Counted from the first letter of the stretch, positions 10,898-20,197 are shown. The stretch is DNA of 64,000 nucleotides from Kibdelosporangium philippinense (GCF_021390435.2 NZ_JAJVCN010000002.1:2604001-2668000), one strand, 5' to 3'. Notes: generated by a model not told the origin, from the letters alone. Numbers and translations are program-made.

Positions 10898-11928
10898 GAA
10901 CGTACCCTTCCTGTGCTTTCCCGGATCACGACTTCGCCCTCCACTCGGAGGATTCGGCTGCGCCGTCCGGAGTTCTCGCGCAACGCCAGTTCCATCGCGC
11001 GCTCACCCAACTGCTCCAATGGCAACGCCACCGTCGTCAGCGGTGGCGTCAGGTCCCGGACAATGGGAATGTCGTCGAATCCAGCGACCGACACATCACC
11101 CGGTACCGACAAGTCGTTGTCACGCAACGCAGTCAACGCGCCGATCGCCATCACGTCGGTCACCGCGAACACGCAGGTCGCTTCCAGGCCCCGGGAAATC
11201 AGTGAGGACATCCCGGCATACCCACCGTCACGGGTGAAGCCGCATTCGACAATGTCCTTCTCAGACATGTGAACACCGGCTCCGGACAAGGCGTCCCGGA
11301 ACCCGGCGATCCGGTCGGCCACAGTGGTCAGTGCCCGTGGCCCGGCCAGAATGGCGAACCGGCGATGGCCCATTTCCAGTAGCGCGTTCGCCAAAGCGGC
11401 TGCGCCCGAACGGTTTTCCGGCAGCACACTGTCCACCCGCAGGCTCCGGTGCCGTGACACAACTGCAACACGGCCGCCGCCACGCAGGTACGGATCGATT
11501 TCCGAGGCCAGCGACCGTTCCCACGCTTTGTCCTCAAAGCCTGAGCCGATCAGCAGAATCGCCGGTGCCCGCTGGGCCCGTAGCATCGAGACGTACGCGA
11601 CCTCACGATCGGCGTCTCGGAAAGTGCTGGCCAGCATGACAAGCAGTCCGTTGTCCCCAGCCACTCGCATGATTCCCCGTGCGATCACGGCGAAGTACGG
11701 GTCACTGACGTCGTGGCAGATGACCCCGACCGTCCGTCGTGACGCCCCGGCGAGTGCCTGTGCGTGCGCATTCGGCGCGTACGCCAGCCTTCCTGCCGCG
11801 TCCTGCACGCGTTCGCGCAGGTCGTCACGGACTTTCGCGGTGCCGTTGAGCACTCGGGACGCCGTCGCGGGGGACACCGCGGCGGCACGCGCGACGTCTT
11901 GCAACGTCACGTGTGTCCGTTCTGCCAT
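10894..11928 (-). CDS. LacI-family transcriptional repressor
   Basis: 344 residues. The N-terminal helix-turn-helix VTLQDVARAAAVSPATASRVLNG is followed by the hinge helix (YAPNAHAQALAGASRRTVGVI) and a periplasmic-binding-protein-like effector domain with GFDDIPI. It diverges from an ABC transporter operon, and the gap contains palindromes with the central CG typical of LacI-family sites. It most likely represses itself, the enolase-superfamily gene and the transporter until an effector is present. Confidence 0.95.
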   Translation of the reverse strand: MAERTHVTLQDVARAAAVSPATASRVLNGTAKVRDDLRERVQDAAGRLAYAPNAHAQALAGASRRTVGVICHDVSDPYFAVIARGIMRVAGDNGLLVMLASTFRDADREVAYVSMLRAQRAPAILLIGSGFEDKAWERSLASEIDPYLRGGGRVAVVSRHRSLRVDSVLPENRSGAAALANALLEMGHRRFAILAGPRALTTVADRIAGFRDALSGAGVHMSEKDIVECGFTRDGGYAGMSSLISRGLEATCVFAVTDVMAIGALTALRDNDLSVPGDVSVAGFDDIPIVRDLTPPLTTVALPLEQLGERAMELALRENSGRRSRILRVEGEVVIRESTGRVRS

Positions 11929-11976
11929 GGCTCTCCAGTTCTTGACCCGCCGAGCGGGGCGTGTCTACTCTAGCGC

Positions 11977-12002
11977 AGAAAGCGCTTTCTGAAAGCGCTT
12001 TC
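11977..12002. promoter_or_regulatory. Two tandem LacI-type operators
   Basis: AGAAAGCGCTTTCT (11977-11990) and GAAAGCGCTTTC (11991-12002) are perfect, adjacent palindromes centred on CG. They lie 49 bp upstream of the repressor start and about 80 bp upstream of the permease start. The central CG and 12-14 bp length are typical of LacI-family operators. Confidence 0.85.
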
Positions 12003-12033
12003 TCCAACACGTGAGAGCGGCTACTAGCTGCGG

Positions 12034-12045
12034 GTAAGCGCTTTC
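12034..12045. promoter_or_regulatory. Third LacI-type operator, transporter side
   Basis: GTAAGCGCTTTC differs from the GAAAGCGCTTTC pair in one base and lies 38 bp upstream of the permease ATG. With the tandem pair it would let one repressor control both divergent units, possibly by looping. Confidence 0.7.
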
Positions 12046-12083
12046 ACGGTGCGAGGATTCCCGTAGCGGGAAGGCGGAGGGGC

Positions 12084-12938
12084 ATGGCGGTAGAGAGCAC
12101 GCAGGAAGCGCCGGCGGGGGTGGCCGATCGCATCCGTCCCAGCACTGCTGAGCGGGCTCTTGGATTCATCCATCAGGCGTGGCGTCCGGTCGCGCTGCTG
12201 GCGTTGTTGTTCGTCGCCTGGTGGGTGATCACCGCAACCGAATTGGTCCAGCCCTATCTCGTCGCCTCGCCGGGCGACACCTTCGCGATCATCGCGGAGA
12301 AGTCGGATTACTTCTGGACGCACACGCTCGTCACGCTCTGGGAGACGGTGGCGGGCTTCGTGCTCGCGATCATCGTCGGCGTGGTGACCGCGGTGATCAT
12401 GGTCTACTCGACCACCCTGGAGCGCACGCTCTATCCCTTGCTGCTGTTCGCGCAGGTGATCCCGAAGATCGCGATCGCGCCACTGTTCGTTGTGTGGCTT
12501 GGTTTCGGCACCGAGCCGAAGATCCTCGTCGCACTGCTGATGGCGTTCTTCCCCGTGGTCATCTCGATGGTCACCGGGCTGAAGTCGATCGACCCGGAGA
12601 TGCTGCAGCTCTCCGCGACGATGGGGGCGAGCCCGATGAAGACCTTCTACAAGATCAGGCTGCCTGCCTCGCTGCCGCATCTGTTCTCCGGCTTGAAGAT
12701 CGGCGCGACGCTCGCGGTCACCGGCGCGGTGGTCGGCGAGTTCGTCGGGTCGAACGAAGGCCTTGGTTACGTCATCCAGCAGGCGAACGGGAACTTCGAC
12801 ACACCGACCCTGTTCGCAGGCCTTGTCATCATGTCGGTCCTCGGCATCGTGCTGTTCGCACTCGTCGAGGTCCTCGAGTACTTCGTCCTCCCGTGGCACG
12901 CCAGCCGCCGTATCGACGCCGCTACGACCAGCCTGTAA
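12084..12938 (+). CDS. ABC transporter permease, NitT/TauT (SsuC/TauC) family
   Basis: 284 residues with about six transmembrane helices (first at about 33-52, LLALLFVAWWVITATEL). The binding-protein-dependent permease EAA region is SATMGASPMKTFYKIRLPASLPHLFSGLKIG. This family imports nitrate, sulfonates, taurine, thiamine precursors or aromatic acids with SBP and ATPase partners, which follow directly. The gene begins 38 bp after a LacI-type operator. Confidence 0.93.
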   Translation: MAVESTQEAPAGVADRIRPSTAERALGFIHQAWRPVALLALLFVAWWVITATELVQPYLVASPGDTFAIIAEKSDYFWTHTLVTLWETVAGFVLAIIVGVVTAVIMVYSTTLERTLYPLLLFAQVIPKIAIAPLFVVWLGFGTEPKILVALLMAFFPVVISMVTGLKSIDPEMLQLSATMGASPMKTFYKIRLPASLPHLFSGLKIGATLAVTGAVVGEFVGSNEGLGYVIQQANGNFDTPTLFAGLVIMSVLGIVLFALVEVLEYFVLPWHASRRIDAATTSL

Positions 12939-12951
12939 TGAGGGAGTCACA

Positions 12952-13974
12952 ATGAGGTTCCGCCATCTTCTCGCCGCCGCTTTAGTGCCGGTGCTGGCAC
13001 TGGCCGCCGGCTGCGGCGGATCGCAGCAACAGACCACGACCAGCCCTGAGGGCAAGCAGCTCGACAAGGCCACCCTCATGTTGAACTGGTACCCATACGG
13101 CGAGCACGCGCCGTTCTACTACGGCAAGGCACAGAAGATCTTCGAGAAGCACGGCATCGACCTGACCATCCAGGCGGGCCAGGGTTCGCAGAAGACCATT
13201 CAGGCCACCGCGGCCGGGCAGACCGACTTCGGCTGGGCGGACACGCCAGCGTTGCTTGCCGGTGTCGGACAAGGAATGTCGGTCAAGAGCGTCGGCGTGT
13301 TCCTGCAGACGACTCCCTCGGCCGTGCAGTTCTTCAGCGAGAAGAACATCACCACGCCCGCGGACCTCAAGGGTAAGACGATCGCCAGCACCGCGGGTGA
13401 CGCGCTGAGCAAGACATTCCCCGCGTTCCTGAAAGTCAACGGGCTGACCGATTCCGACGTGAAGCTGCAGAACCTGGACGCCGCTGGCAAGATGGCCGCG
13501 GTGCTGTCCGGCCAGACCGACGCGCTGCTCGGCTTCGCGACCGACCAGGGGCCGACCATTCAGGAGAAGGGCAAGAAACCCGTCTCCTACTTGAAGTTCG
13601 CCGACCACGGCCTGAGCTTCTTCTCCAACGGCCTGCTCACCTCGCAGAAGAACCTCGCTGACAAGAAGGATCTGGTCGGCCGGATGGTCGCCGCGACGAG
13701 CGAGGCATGGACTGCCGCGCAGTCGAACGCGACCGCCGCGGTGCAGTCGATGAAGGGCGCGTCGGAGCAGTTGCCGTCCGAGACCGTGCTCACCGAGCAG
13801 TTCAACGCCACGACGAAGTTGCTGCACACCTCGAAGACCACGGGCAAGGCGCCCGGGGTGAACGACGAGGCCGACTGGCGCGAGACGATCAAGGTCTTCG
13901 CCGACGCAGGCGTGATCAAGGAAGCCCAGGAGCCTTCGAAGTACTGGGATGTCAGTTTCGCGCCGAAGGGATGA
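12952..13974 (+). CDS. ABC transporter substrate-binding lipoprotein, NMT1/SsuA-like
   Basis: 340 residues. The signal peptide ends in a lipobox (LALAAGC, Cys about 19) followed by a Gly/Gln/Thr linker. The mature protein has the type II binding-protein pattern of the NMT1/THI5-like family: LMLNWYPYGEHAPFYYGKA, IFEKHGIDLTIQAGQGSQKTIQA, FGWADTPALLAG. I start at ATG 12952 because the lipobox fits it. The NWYPYGEHAPFYYGKA region resembles pyrimidine- or aromatic-binding relatives, but the ligand cannot be named. Confidence 0.9.
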   Translation: MRFRHLLAAALVPVLALAAGCGGSQQQTTTSPEGKQLDKATLMLNWYPYGEHAPFYYGKAQKIFEKHGIDLTIQAGQGSQKTIQATAAGQTDFGWADTPALLAGVGQGMSVKSVGVFLQTTPSAVQFFSEKNITTPADLKGKTIASTAGDALSKTFPAFLKVNGLTDSDVKLQNLDAAGKMAAVLSGQTDALLGFATDQGPTIQEKGKKPVSYLKFADHGLSFFSNGLLTSQKNLADKKDLVGRMVAATSEAWTAAQSNATAAVQSMKGASEQLPSETVLTEQFNATTKLLHTSKTTGKAPGVNDEADWRETIKVFADAGVIKEAQEPSKYWDVSFAPKG

Positions 13975-14789
13975 GGATGCCCGCCAGCAGCACGACAGCA
14001 CAGGCACCGGCTCAGATGGACACCAGCGTCGAGATCGATGACGTGGCCGTTCGCTTCCGTACCAAGAAGAGGGACGTCACGGCACTGCACAACGTCTCGT
14101 TGAGCGTCGCGCCGAGTGAGTTCGTCGCGATCGTCGGCCCGTCCGGCTGTGGTAAGTCCACTTTGCTCAAACTGGTGTCCGGACTGCTGAAACCGTCGAA
14201 GGGACGGGTCACGCTGCTCGGCGACGACGTCAACGGACCGAGGCGCGACATCGGATACGTCTTCCAGCGGGCCGCCCTGCTGGAATGGCGGTCCGCGCGC
14301 AAGAACATCCTGCTGCAGGCGGAGATGCGCGGCATGCCCTCGGGTGAGGCAAGAGAACGTGCGGACGAGCTGATCGCGATGACCGGGCTGACCGGCTTCG
14401 AGGATGCTTATCCGCACGAGCTTTCCGGGGGTATGCAACAGCGCGTGGCGTTGTGCCGCGCGCTGTTGCATCGTCCGCCTGTATTGCTGATGGACGAGCC
14501 GTTCGGTGCGCTGGACGCGCTCACCCGTGAGCAGATGAACATCGAATTGCGCCGGATCTGGCGTGAGACAGGTACAACCGTGCTCCTTGTCACCCACTCG
14601 ATCCCCGAGGCCGTCTACCTCGCGGACCGGGTGGTGGTCATGTCGGCGCGTCCGGGCACCATCGACGAGTTGATCCATGTCGACCTGCCGCTCGAACGCG
14701 ACTACGGCAAGACCATGGCCGAACCCGAGTTCGCTCGGGCGACCGGCCGTATCCGCGATTTGCTGGGCGCCGCCACCAGTGCTGATTGA
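13971..14789 (+). CDS. ABC transporter ATPase, NitT/TauT (SsuB/TauB) family
   Basis: 272 residues from ATG 13971, which overlaps the previous stop (ATGA); a second in-frame ATG is at 13977. Walker A GPSGCGKST, signature LSGGMQQRVALCRAL, Walker B VLLMDEPFGALD and switch VTHSI are all present. It powers the adjacent permease and binding protein, completing the transporter. The open frame extends upstream into the binding-protein gene, but that part is a shadow of it. Confidence 0.95.
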   Translation: MRMPASSTTAQAPAQMDTSVEIDDVAVRFRTKKRDVTALHNVSLSVAPSEFVAIVGPSGCGKSTLLKLVSGLLKPSKGRVTLLGDDVNGPRRDIGYVFQRAALLEWRSARKNILLQAEMRGMPSGEARERADELIAMTGLTGFEDAYPHELSGGMQQRVALCRALLHRPPVLLMDEPFGALDALTREQMNIELRRIWRETGTTVLLVTHSIPEAVYLADRVVVMSARPGTIDELIHVDLPLERDYGKTMAEPEFARATGRIRDLLGAATSAD

Positions 14790-14836
14790 TTGTTGATCTT
14801 GAACCCGTCGACTATGCAAGCATCTGGAGGGATCCA

Positions 14837-15796
14837 ATGAGGGCTCGTTCCGTGTTAGCCGTCGCGGCCGTTGTGGCTTCGGCATCCGTCGCCGTCGCCC
14901 TGCCGGCGAGCGCTGGATTGACCACATATTGCGAGGGTGAAGCAGGAGCGGTGACCGTCCCTGGCGATCTGAGAGTCGCCGCGACGAAATCCTGTGTGTT
15001 AACCGACGTTAACGTGTCCGGAACGGTGACGGTCGAAGCGGGCGCGAGCCTGGTCGTCACCGGTGGCACGTTCAACGGCAACGTGTCCATTCTGGACGAT
15101 GGTTACTTCGATGCCAAGTCTATCACGCTGAAAGGCTCCCTGACGTCAACCGACGGCTGGGGCTTCTTCCTTTCCGGTGGCACAAAGGTCGGTGCCGTGA
15201 AGGTCGCCGCGGACAAGGTTCCGGACCGTGCCACGGCCGCGTACTTCAACGGTGCCACCGTGAACGGCGACCTGACCGCGACCGTCGGCGAGGTTTTCCT
15301 TGAGTCGGTGAGTGTCACCGGCAACCTCAGTGGCACCAATGTGTCCTATGTAGACCTGATGAACTCGGTGGCGGACAAGAACGTCACCGTGACCGGCGCC
15401 AAGCAGGGTGCCGTGGTCTGCGCCAGTGAGGTCTACGGAAACGGCAGCTTCACCAACAACTCCGTCGCCGTCCAGGTCGGCGCGAACGGCCCGGTTGTCG
15501 GCTGCGAGCAGGCCAGCTACTGGGGCGGCGACCTGACCGTCTCCGGCAACAAGGCCGCTGTCGCCGTCAGCAACAACATCGTGCGTGGCAACCTCGCGGG
15601 CCTCGACAACGACCCGGCCCCGACCGGTGCCAACAACCGTGTCCGTGGCACGGTTTCCGGCCAGTTCGAGAACCTGGCTCCGGAAGCCGCCCGCCGCGGT
15701 GCAGGTGCTGACACGCACGAGCGTTCCGCTGACGTCGAGAGCCGCAAGGCCGCCGCTGTCGCGGCCGCCAAGGCTCACGGTCCCGCGGACCTGTAA
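14837..15796 (+). CDS. Secreted repeat protein, probable beta-helix
   Basis: 319 residues. A signal peptide (VLAVAAVVASASVAVALPASAG) leads into a region rich in short V-T-G-N and N-G-N-V turns (NVSGTVTVEAG, GGTFNGNVSI, GATVNGDLTATVG, VSVTGNLSGTNV, DLTVSGNKAAVAVSNN), the rhythm of a right-handed parallel beta-helix. The C-terminus is an Ala/Arg-rich charged tail. No catalytic motif is recognised. GGAGG lies 6 nt before the ATG. It is 8 bp upstream of the ThuA/dehydrogenase gene, so it is probably a surface or polysaccharide-binding partner of that enzyme. Confidence 0.75.
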   Translation: MRARSVLAVAAVVASASVAVALPASAGLTTYCEGEAGAVTVPGDLRVAATKSCVLTDVNVSGTVTVEAGASLVVTGGTFNGNVSILDDGYFDAKSITLKGSLTSTDGWGFFLSGGTKVGAVKVAADKVPDRATAAYFNGATVNGDLTATVGEVFLESVSVTGNLSGTNVSYVDLMNSVADKNVTVTGAKQGAVVCASEVYGNGSFTNNSVAVQVGANGPVVGCEQASYWGGDLTVSGNKAAVAVSNNIVRGNLAGLDNDPAPTGANNRVRGTVSGQFENLAPEAARRGAGADTHERSADVESRKAAAVAAAKAHGPADL

Positions 15797-15804
15797 GGAC
15801 TGCC

Positions 15805-18800
15805 ATGAATCCCGCCGCACGCCTGCGGGCGTTGTTATGTGCTGTCCTGCTGCTGGCTGGCGCCCTCGGGCTGCCCGCGGCCGCGGCTGAGCCGCGGTTC
15901 TCCGTGCTGGTGTTCTCCAAGACCACCAACTTCCGGCACGACTCGATTCCCGCAGGTGTCGCGGCGATCAAGAAACTTGGTGAGCAGAACAACTTCGCGG
16001 TGGAGGCGACCGAGGACGCGGCCGCCTTCACCGACACCAACCTCGCCAAGTTCGCCACGGTCATCTTCAACAACACCAACTCCACGCCGCAGTCCGGTGA
16101 TCTGCTCAACGCGGATCAGCGCGCGGCGTTCCAGCGCTACATCCGCGCGGGCGGCGGCTTCACCGGTATCCACGCCGCCACCGCGAGCGAGCGCGACTGG
16201 GCGTGGTTCGAAGGCCTCGCAGGTGCCATCTTCGACTTCCACCCGGTGATCCAGCCGGGCCGGGTCAAGGTTCTCGACCACGCCCATCCGTCCACAAAGC
16301 ACCTTCCGGACCTGTGGGAGCTGGAAGGTGAGGAGTGGTACAACTGGAAGGTCAACCCGACCGGCAAGGTGCACACGCTCGCGCAGGTCAAGGTGCGCGA
16401 CGGCATCGAAGGTCTGAACCAGGGCATCGACCATCCGGTCACCTGGTGCCAGAACTACGACGGTGGCCGGTCCTGGTACACCTCGCTCGGCCACGGCGCC
16501 CCGCGCTTCTCCGACCCGGTGTACCTGCAGCACTTGTTGGGCGGCCTGGAATGGGCGGCCGGGGCCAAGCAGGGTGACTGCTCGGCCAACAAAGACAACA
16601 TGTTCCAGAAGATCCCGCTTGTCACGCAGGGTCTCGCGGATCCGTTCGAACTGGCCGTCGCACCGGACCGGCGCGTGTTCTACGTGCAGCGCACCGGGGC
16701 TCTGAAGATCCTCGACCAGCGCACGCTGAAGATCTCGACCGCGCTGGACTTCGCGTACACCCCGCAGATGACCAGTCAGTCCGATGGTCTGCTCGGGATC
16801 ACGCTCGACAACAACTTCGCGCAGAACAACTGGGTCTATCTGCTCTACTCCGACAAGGTCGAGAAGCGGCAGAACGTGTCCCGGTTCACCGTGGTCGGCG
16901 ACAAGGTCGACCTGGCGAGCGAGAAGCGGCTGCTGGAGATCCCGACCTTCCGTGACGAGTTCAGGGCGAACTCGCACATGGGTGGCGCGATCCAGTTCGA
17001 CAAGCACGGCAACCTGTACATCGCGACCGGCGACAACTCCGACCCGTTCAACTCCGACGGGTTCACGCCGATCGACGAGCGGCCGGGCCGCCGCGCGCTG
17101 GACGCGCAGGGAACCGCGGGCAACACCAACGATTTCCGTGGCAAGATCCTGCGGATCACGCCACAGCCGGACGGGACGTACACCATCCCGCAGGGCAACC
17201 TGTTCGCGCCGGGAACCGAGAAGACCAAGCCCGAGATCTACGCGATGGGTATGCGCAACCCGTTCCGGATCACGCTCGACCCGATCACGGACGCGTTGAT
17301 GATCGCGGACTACGGCCCGGACGCCCGTACGGCGAACCCGAACCGTGGTCCAGAAGGGACAGTCGAGTTCACCCGGCTGACCAAGGCGAGCAACCAGGGC
17401 TGGCCGTACTGCATCGGCAACAACCAGCCGTTCAACGACTACAACTTCGCGACCGCGACCTCCGGCCCGAAGTTCGACTGCGGCAACCTGGTCAACGACT
17501 CGCCGAACAACACGGGTCTGCGCAACCTGCCGCCAGCCGATCCGGCGACGATCTGGTACGCCTACTCCGCGTCCGCCGAGTTCCCCGAACTCGGGACCGG
17601 TGGCGGTGGCCCGATGTCCGGTCCGGTCTACCAGTACGACCCGAACAACCCCTTGGTCACGAAGTTCCCCGAGTACTACAACGGCAAGTGGTTCGGCTAC
17701 GAGCTGACTCGCGGGTACTTCAAGGCGTTCTCGTTCCAGCGTGAGGACCAGACCTTCGCCAACCCGCGGTTCCCCGCGGTGAAGCAGGGTGATCTGCAGT
17801 CGATCAACAAGGTGTTCACGAACACGAGCTGGACCCAGGCGTTCTCCGCGCATATGGGCCCTGACGGCTCGATGTACGTGATCGACTTCGGCTCGGGCAG
17901 CGGCACCGGTCGTGGCGGCAGCAACGACGGGTCGGGCATCTACCGGATCGACTACGTTGCCAACGGCCGCAGGCCGGCTGTGAAGCTGACGACCGATGTG
18001 GACTCTGGCCGTTACCCGCTCACAGTGAAGTTCTCCAGCGCGGGTTCTGCCGGTGGTGACGGCGAAGCGATCGACTACGCGTGGGACTTCGACGGCAACG
18101 GCACGGTCGACTCGACCGAGCCGAATCCGACCTACACGTACCGAAACCCAGGCCAGTACGACGTGTTGCTGACCGTGAAGAGCCGCAAGAACGGTCTCGA
18201 CGGGACCGCGGCGACGACCATCACGGCTGGCAACTCCAGGCCTGAGGTCAGGGTCATCGCGCCGGTGAACGGTGGCGCCTTCGATTGGGGCGACACGATT
18301 CCGTTCGAAGTCCGGGTCACCGACCGGGAAGACGGCCGGATCGACTGTTCCAAGGTTGTCGTGCAGTCCCAGTTGGGGCACGACTTGCACCTGCACCCGA
18401 TGGACAACGTGACCGCGTGTCGTGGCGAGATCAAGACTGATCAGGGATCCAGCCACGGCCCAGGCCAGAACCTTTACGCGGCAGTGGCCGCGCAGTACAC
18501 CGACGGTGGCGGGCCGCGTGGCGTCCCGGCGCTGACCGGGTCCGCGCATCTCGTGCTTGAGCCCAAGCGCAAGGAAGCCGAGCACCACGAGGGTCTCGGT
18601 GGTGCGCAGGGTGGACCGGTCGTGGTCAACAACTCCGGTGCCTCTGCTGGGAAACGCCTCGGCGAGATCGAGCACGGCGACTGGGTCGCGTACGACCCGG
18701 TGAACCTGACCAAGATCGACTCGGTCACGGTCGGCGCCGGTTCCGGTGGTCTCGGCGGCACGATCGAGTTCCGCGCCGATTCGCCAACCGGTCAATTGCT

Positions 18801-19251
18801 TGGCTCGGTCGCGATTCCGAACACGGGTGACTGGGGCAACGTCATTTCGCCGACGGTGTCACTGCGCAACCCGGGTCGCACGGTCAAGCTGTATGCCGTG
18901 TTCACGAATCCCGCGTGGACGCCGACTTCGCCCGACCTGATGACGCTGGACTGGTTGCAGTTCAACGGCGAAGGCATGGCGAAGCCTGGTACCTCAACCG
19001 GAATCGTGATCACGCCTGCGGCCGCGTCCGGCACGGCACCGTTGACGGTGAACTTCACCTCTGCGGTGAACCCACCGGCTGGCCGGACGATCACGGGTTA
19101 CTCGTGGGACTTCGGCGACAACACGGCCGCGGGTTCGGGCGCCTCGGTGTCGCATCAGTACACCCGCAAGGGCGTCTACACCGCACGTCTGACCACAACG
19201 GACAACACGGGCGCGCACAGTTCGAACACGGTGCTGATAACTGCGAACTAG
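15805..19251 (+). CDS. Secreted multidomain ThuA / sugar-dehydrogenase / PKD / CBM protein
   Basis: 1148 residues. Signal peptide (1-28); ThuA domain (about 31-250, with GGGFTGIHAATASERDW and SLGHG); six-bladed glucose/sorbosone-dehydrogenase-like propeller (about 265-715, with GLADPFELAVAPDRRVFYVQR, SDGLLGITLD, GNLYIATGDNSDPF, GMRNPFRITLDP); PKD (about 725-812, YAWDFDGNGTVDSTEPNPTYTY); linker; CBM6-like module (about 920-1055); second PKD (about 1068-1147). ThuA proteins act on 3-keto-sugars and the propeller family oxidises sugars, so the fusion fits extracellular oxidation and handling of a keto-sugar from a polymer bound by the CBM. The cofactor (PQQ) is inferred. The Tat-exported TIM-barrel gene follows. 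Confidence 0.9.
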   Translation: MNPAARLRALLCAVLLLAGALGLPAAAAEPRFSVLVFSKTTNFRHDSIPAGVAAIKKLGEQNNFAVEATEDAAAFTDTNLAKFATVIFNNTNSTPQSGDLLNADQRAAFQRYIRAGGGFTGIHAATASERDWAWFEGLAGAIFDFHPVIQPGRVKVLDHAHPSTKHLPDLWELEGEEWYNWKVNPTGKVHTLAQVKVRDGIEGLNQGIDHPVTWCQNYDGGRSWYTSLGHGAPRFSDPVYLQHLLGGLEWAAGAKQGDCSANKDNMFQKIPLVTQGLADPFELAVAPDRRVFYVQRTGALKILDQRTLKISTALDFAYTPQMTSQSDGLLGITLDNNFAQNNWVYLLYSDKVEKRQNVSRFTVVGDKVDLASEKRLLEIPTFRDEFRANSHMGGAIQFDKHGNLYIATGDNSDPFNSDGFTPIDERPGRRALDAQGTAGNTNDFRGKILRITPQPDGTYTIPQGNLFAPGTEKTKPEIYAMGMRNPFRITLDPITDALMIADYGPDARTANPNRGPEGTVEFTRLTKASNQGWPYCIGNNQPFNDYNFATATSGPKFDCGNLVNDSPNNTGLRNLPPADPATIWYAYSASAEFPELGTGGGGPMSGPVYQYDPNNPLVTKFPEYYNGKWFGYELTRGYFKAFSFQREDQTFANPRFPAVKQGDLQSINKVFTNTSWTQAFSAHMGPDGSMYVIDFGSGSGTGRGGSNDGSGIYRIDYVANGRRPAVKLTTDVDSGRYPLTVKFSSAGSAGGDGEAIDYAWDFDGNGTVDSTEPNPTYTYRNPGQYDVLLTVKSRKNGLDGTAATTITAGNSRPEVRVIAPVNGGAFDWGDTIPFEVRVTDREDGRIDCSKVVVQSQLGHDLHLHPMDNVTACRGEIKTDQGSSHGPGQNLYAAVAAQYTDGGGPRGVPALTGSAHLVLEPKRKEAEHHEGLGGAQGGPVVVNNSGASAGKRLGEIEHGDWVAYDPVNLTKIDSVTVGAGSGGLGGTIEFRADSPTGQLLGSVAIPNTGDWGNVISPTVSLRNPGRTVKLYAVFTNPAWTPTSPDLMTLDWLQFNGEGMAKPGTSTGIVITPAAASGTAPLTVNFTSAVNPPAGRTITGYSWDFGDNTAAGSGASVSHQYTRKGVYTARLTTTDNTGAHSSNTVLITAN

Positions 19252-19276
19252 GTGTTAATTCAGACAGGGGTCAACG

Positions 19277-20128
19277 ATGACTACCTCACGACGCGGATTT
19301 CTCAAGGCAGCATTGGGAACCACGGTTGTGGCCGGTGGTCTGCGGGTTCCGGGTGTTGCGGCGGCTGACGAGCCGCAACACTCGGTCCCGCTCGACCACA
19401 TCGGGATCCAGCTCTACACCGTCCGCAACATCATGGCGACCAATCCACAAGGGACACTGAACGCGCTCGGCGGGATGGGTTACGCGACCGTCGGCGTCAG
19501 TGGCCTCTACGGCCACGCACCGGAGAAGTTCCGGGACATGCTGGACATCGGCGGCGTGCGTGCGGTGCTGACGCACACCAGCTGGGACGCGATGAACGCG
19601 AACGTCCAAAGGGAACTGGACATCGCCAGAATCCTTGGCGTCCGGTACGTCGTCGTGCCGTCGCTGCCCGCGTCACTGCGCACAGTGGCCGGTTACACCC
19701 ACGCGGCCGCGAAGTTCCAGGAATGGGGCATCCGCTGCCGCAGTGCGGGAATGAAGTTCCTGTTCCACAACCATGACGTCGACTTCCTCAGATCCGACGG
19801 CAAGGTCCTGTTCGACATCCTGGTCGAAGAGACCGATCCGCGGTTCGTCAACTTCGAGCTCGACCTGTACTGGATCGTGAAACCCGGTTTCGACCCGGTG
19901 GCGTACTTCGAACGCTACCCGCGCCGGTTCCCGGTGTTCCACGTCAAGGACATGGCGGCCAACGGCTCCTTCGAGGACCTCGGCTACGGCACGATCGACT
20001 TCCCCCGGATCTTCGCCCGATATGCCCAATCCGGCATCAGCGAGTACGTGGTCGAGCACGACACTCCACGTGATCCGCTGGTCACGGCCAAGCGGGGCCG
20101 GGATTATCTGGCCGCCGTAAGGTTCTGA
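19277..20128 (+). CDS. Tat-exported xylose-isomerase-like TIM-barrel protein
   Basis: 283 residues. A Tat signal (TTSRRGFLKAALGTTVVAGG) precedes an AP-endonuclease-2/sugar-phosphate isomerase-type barrel: IGIQLYTVRNIM, FLFHNHDVDF, NFELDLYWIVKPG, FPVFHVKDM, EYVVEHDTP. The His, Glu and Asp in these motifs are the usual divalent-metal ligands. Such secreted barrels often accompany ThuA and Gfo/Idh enzymes in 3-keto-glycoside metabolism, so epimerisation or cleavage of a keto-sugar is likely. It lies 25 bp after the ThuA fusion gene and is probably co-transcribed. Confidence 0.87.
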   Translation: MTTSRRGFLKAALGTTVVAGGLRVPGVAAADEPQHSVPLDHIGIQLYTVRNIMATNPQGTLNALGGMGYATVGVSGLYGHAPEKFRDMLDIGGVRAVLTHTSWDAMNANVQRELDIARILGVRYVVVPSLPASLRTVAGYTHAAAKFQEWGIRCRSAGMKFLFHNHDVDFLRSDGKVLFDILVEETDPRFVNFELDLYWIVKPGFDPVAYFERYPRRFPVFHVKDMAANGSFEDLGYGTIDFPRIFARYAQSGISEYVVEHDTPRDPLVTAKRGRDYLAAVRF

Positions 20129-20154
20129 CACGGCAGGTTCTCCGATTTGCCTTT

Positions 20155-20183
20155 CGTGGGTGTTCTAGTGTTGGGCACCCACG
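20155..20183. promoter_or_regulatory. Inverted repeat upstream of glutathione peroxidase
   Basis: CGTGGGTG and CACCCACG form a perfect 8-bp inverted repeat with a 13-nt spacer. The right arm abuts the GAGAGGAG ribosome binding site of the next gene. It could be an operator or a 5' UTR hairpin. Confidence 0.4.
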
Positions 20184-20197
20184 AGAGGAGATCCCAC

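Noticed and set aside
12024..13079. A 351-codon minus-strand frame over the ABC permease
   Set aside because: Shadow of the permease and binding-protein genes; low-complexity Arg/Asp/His sequence and no plausible start site.
15835..18795. A 986-codon open frame on the minus strand
   Set aside because: It is exactly antisense to the ThuA-dehydrogenase fusion. Its protein is Arg/Val/Asp-rich with no domain, as expected for antisense codon bias in high-GC genes.
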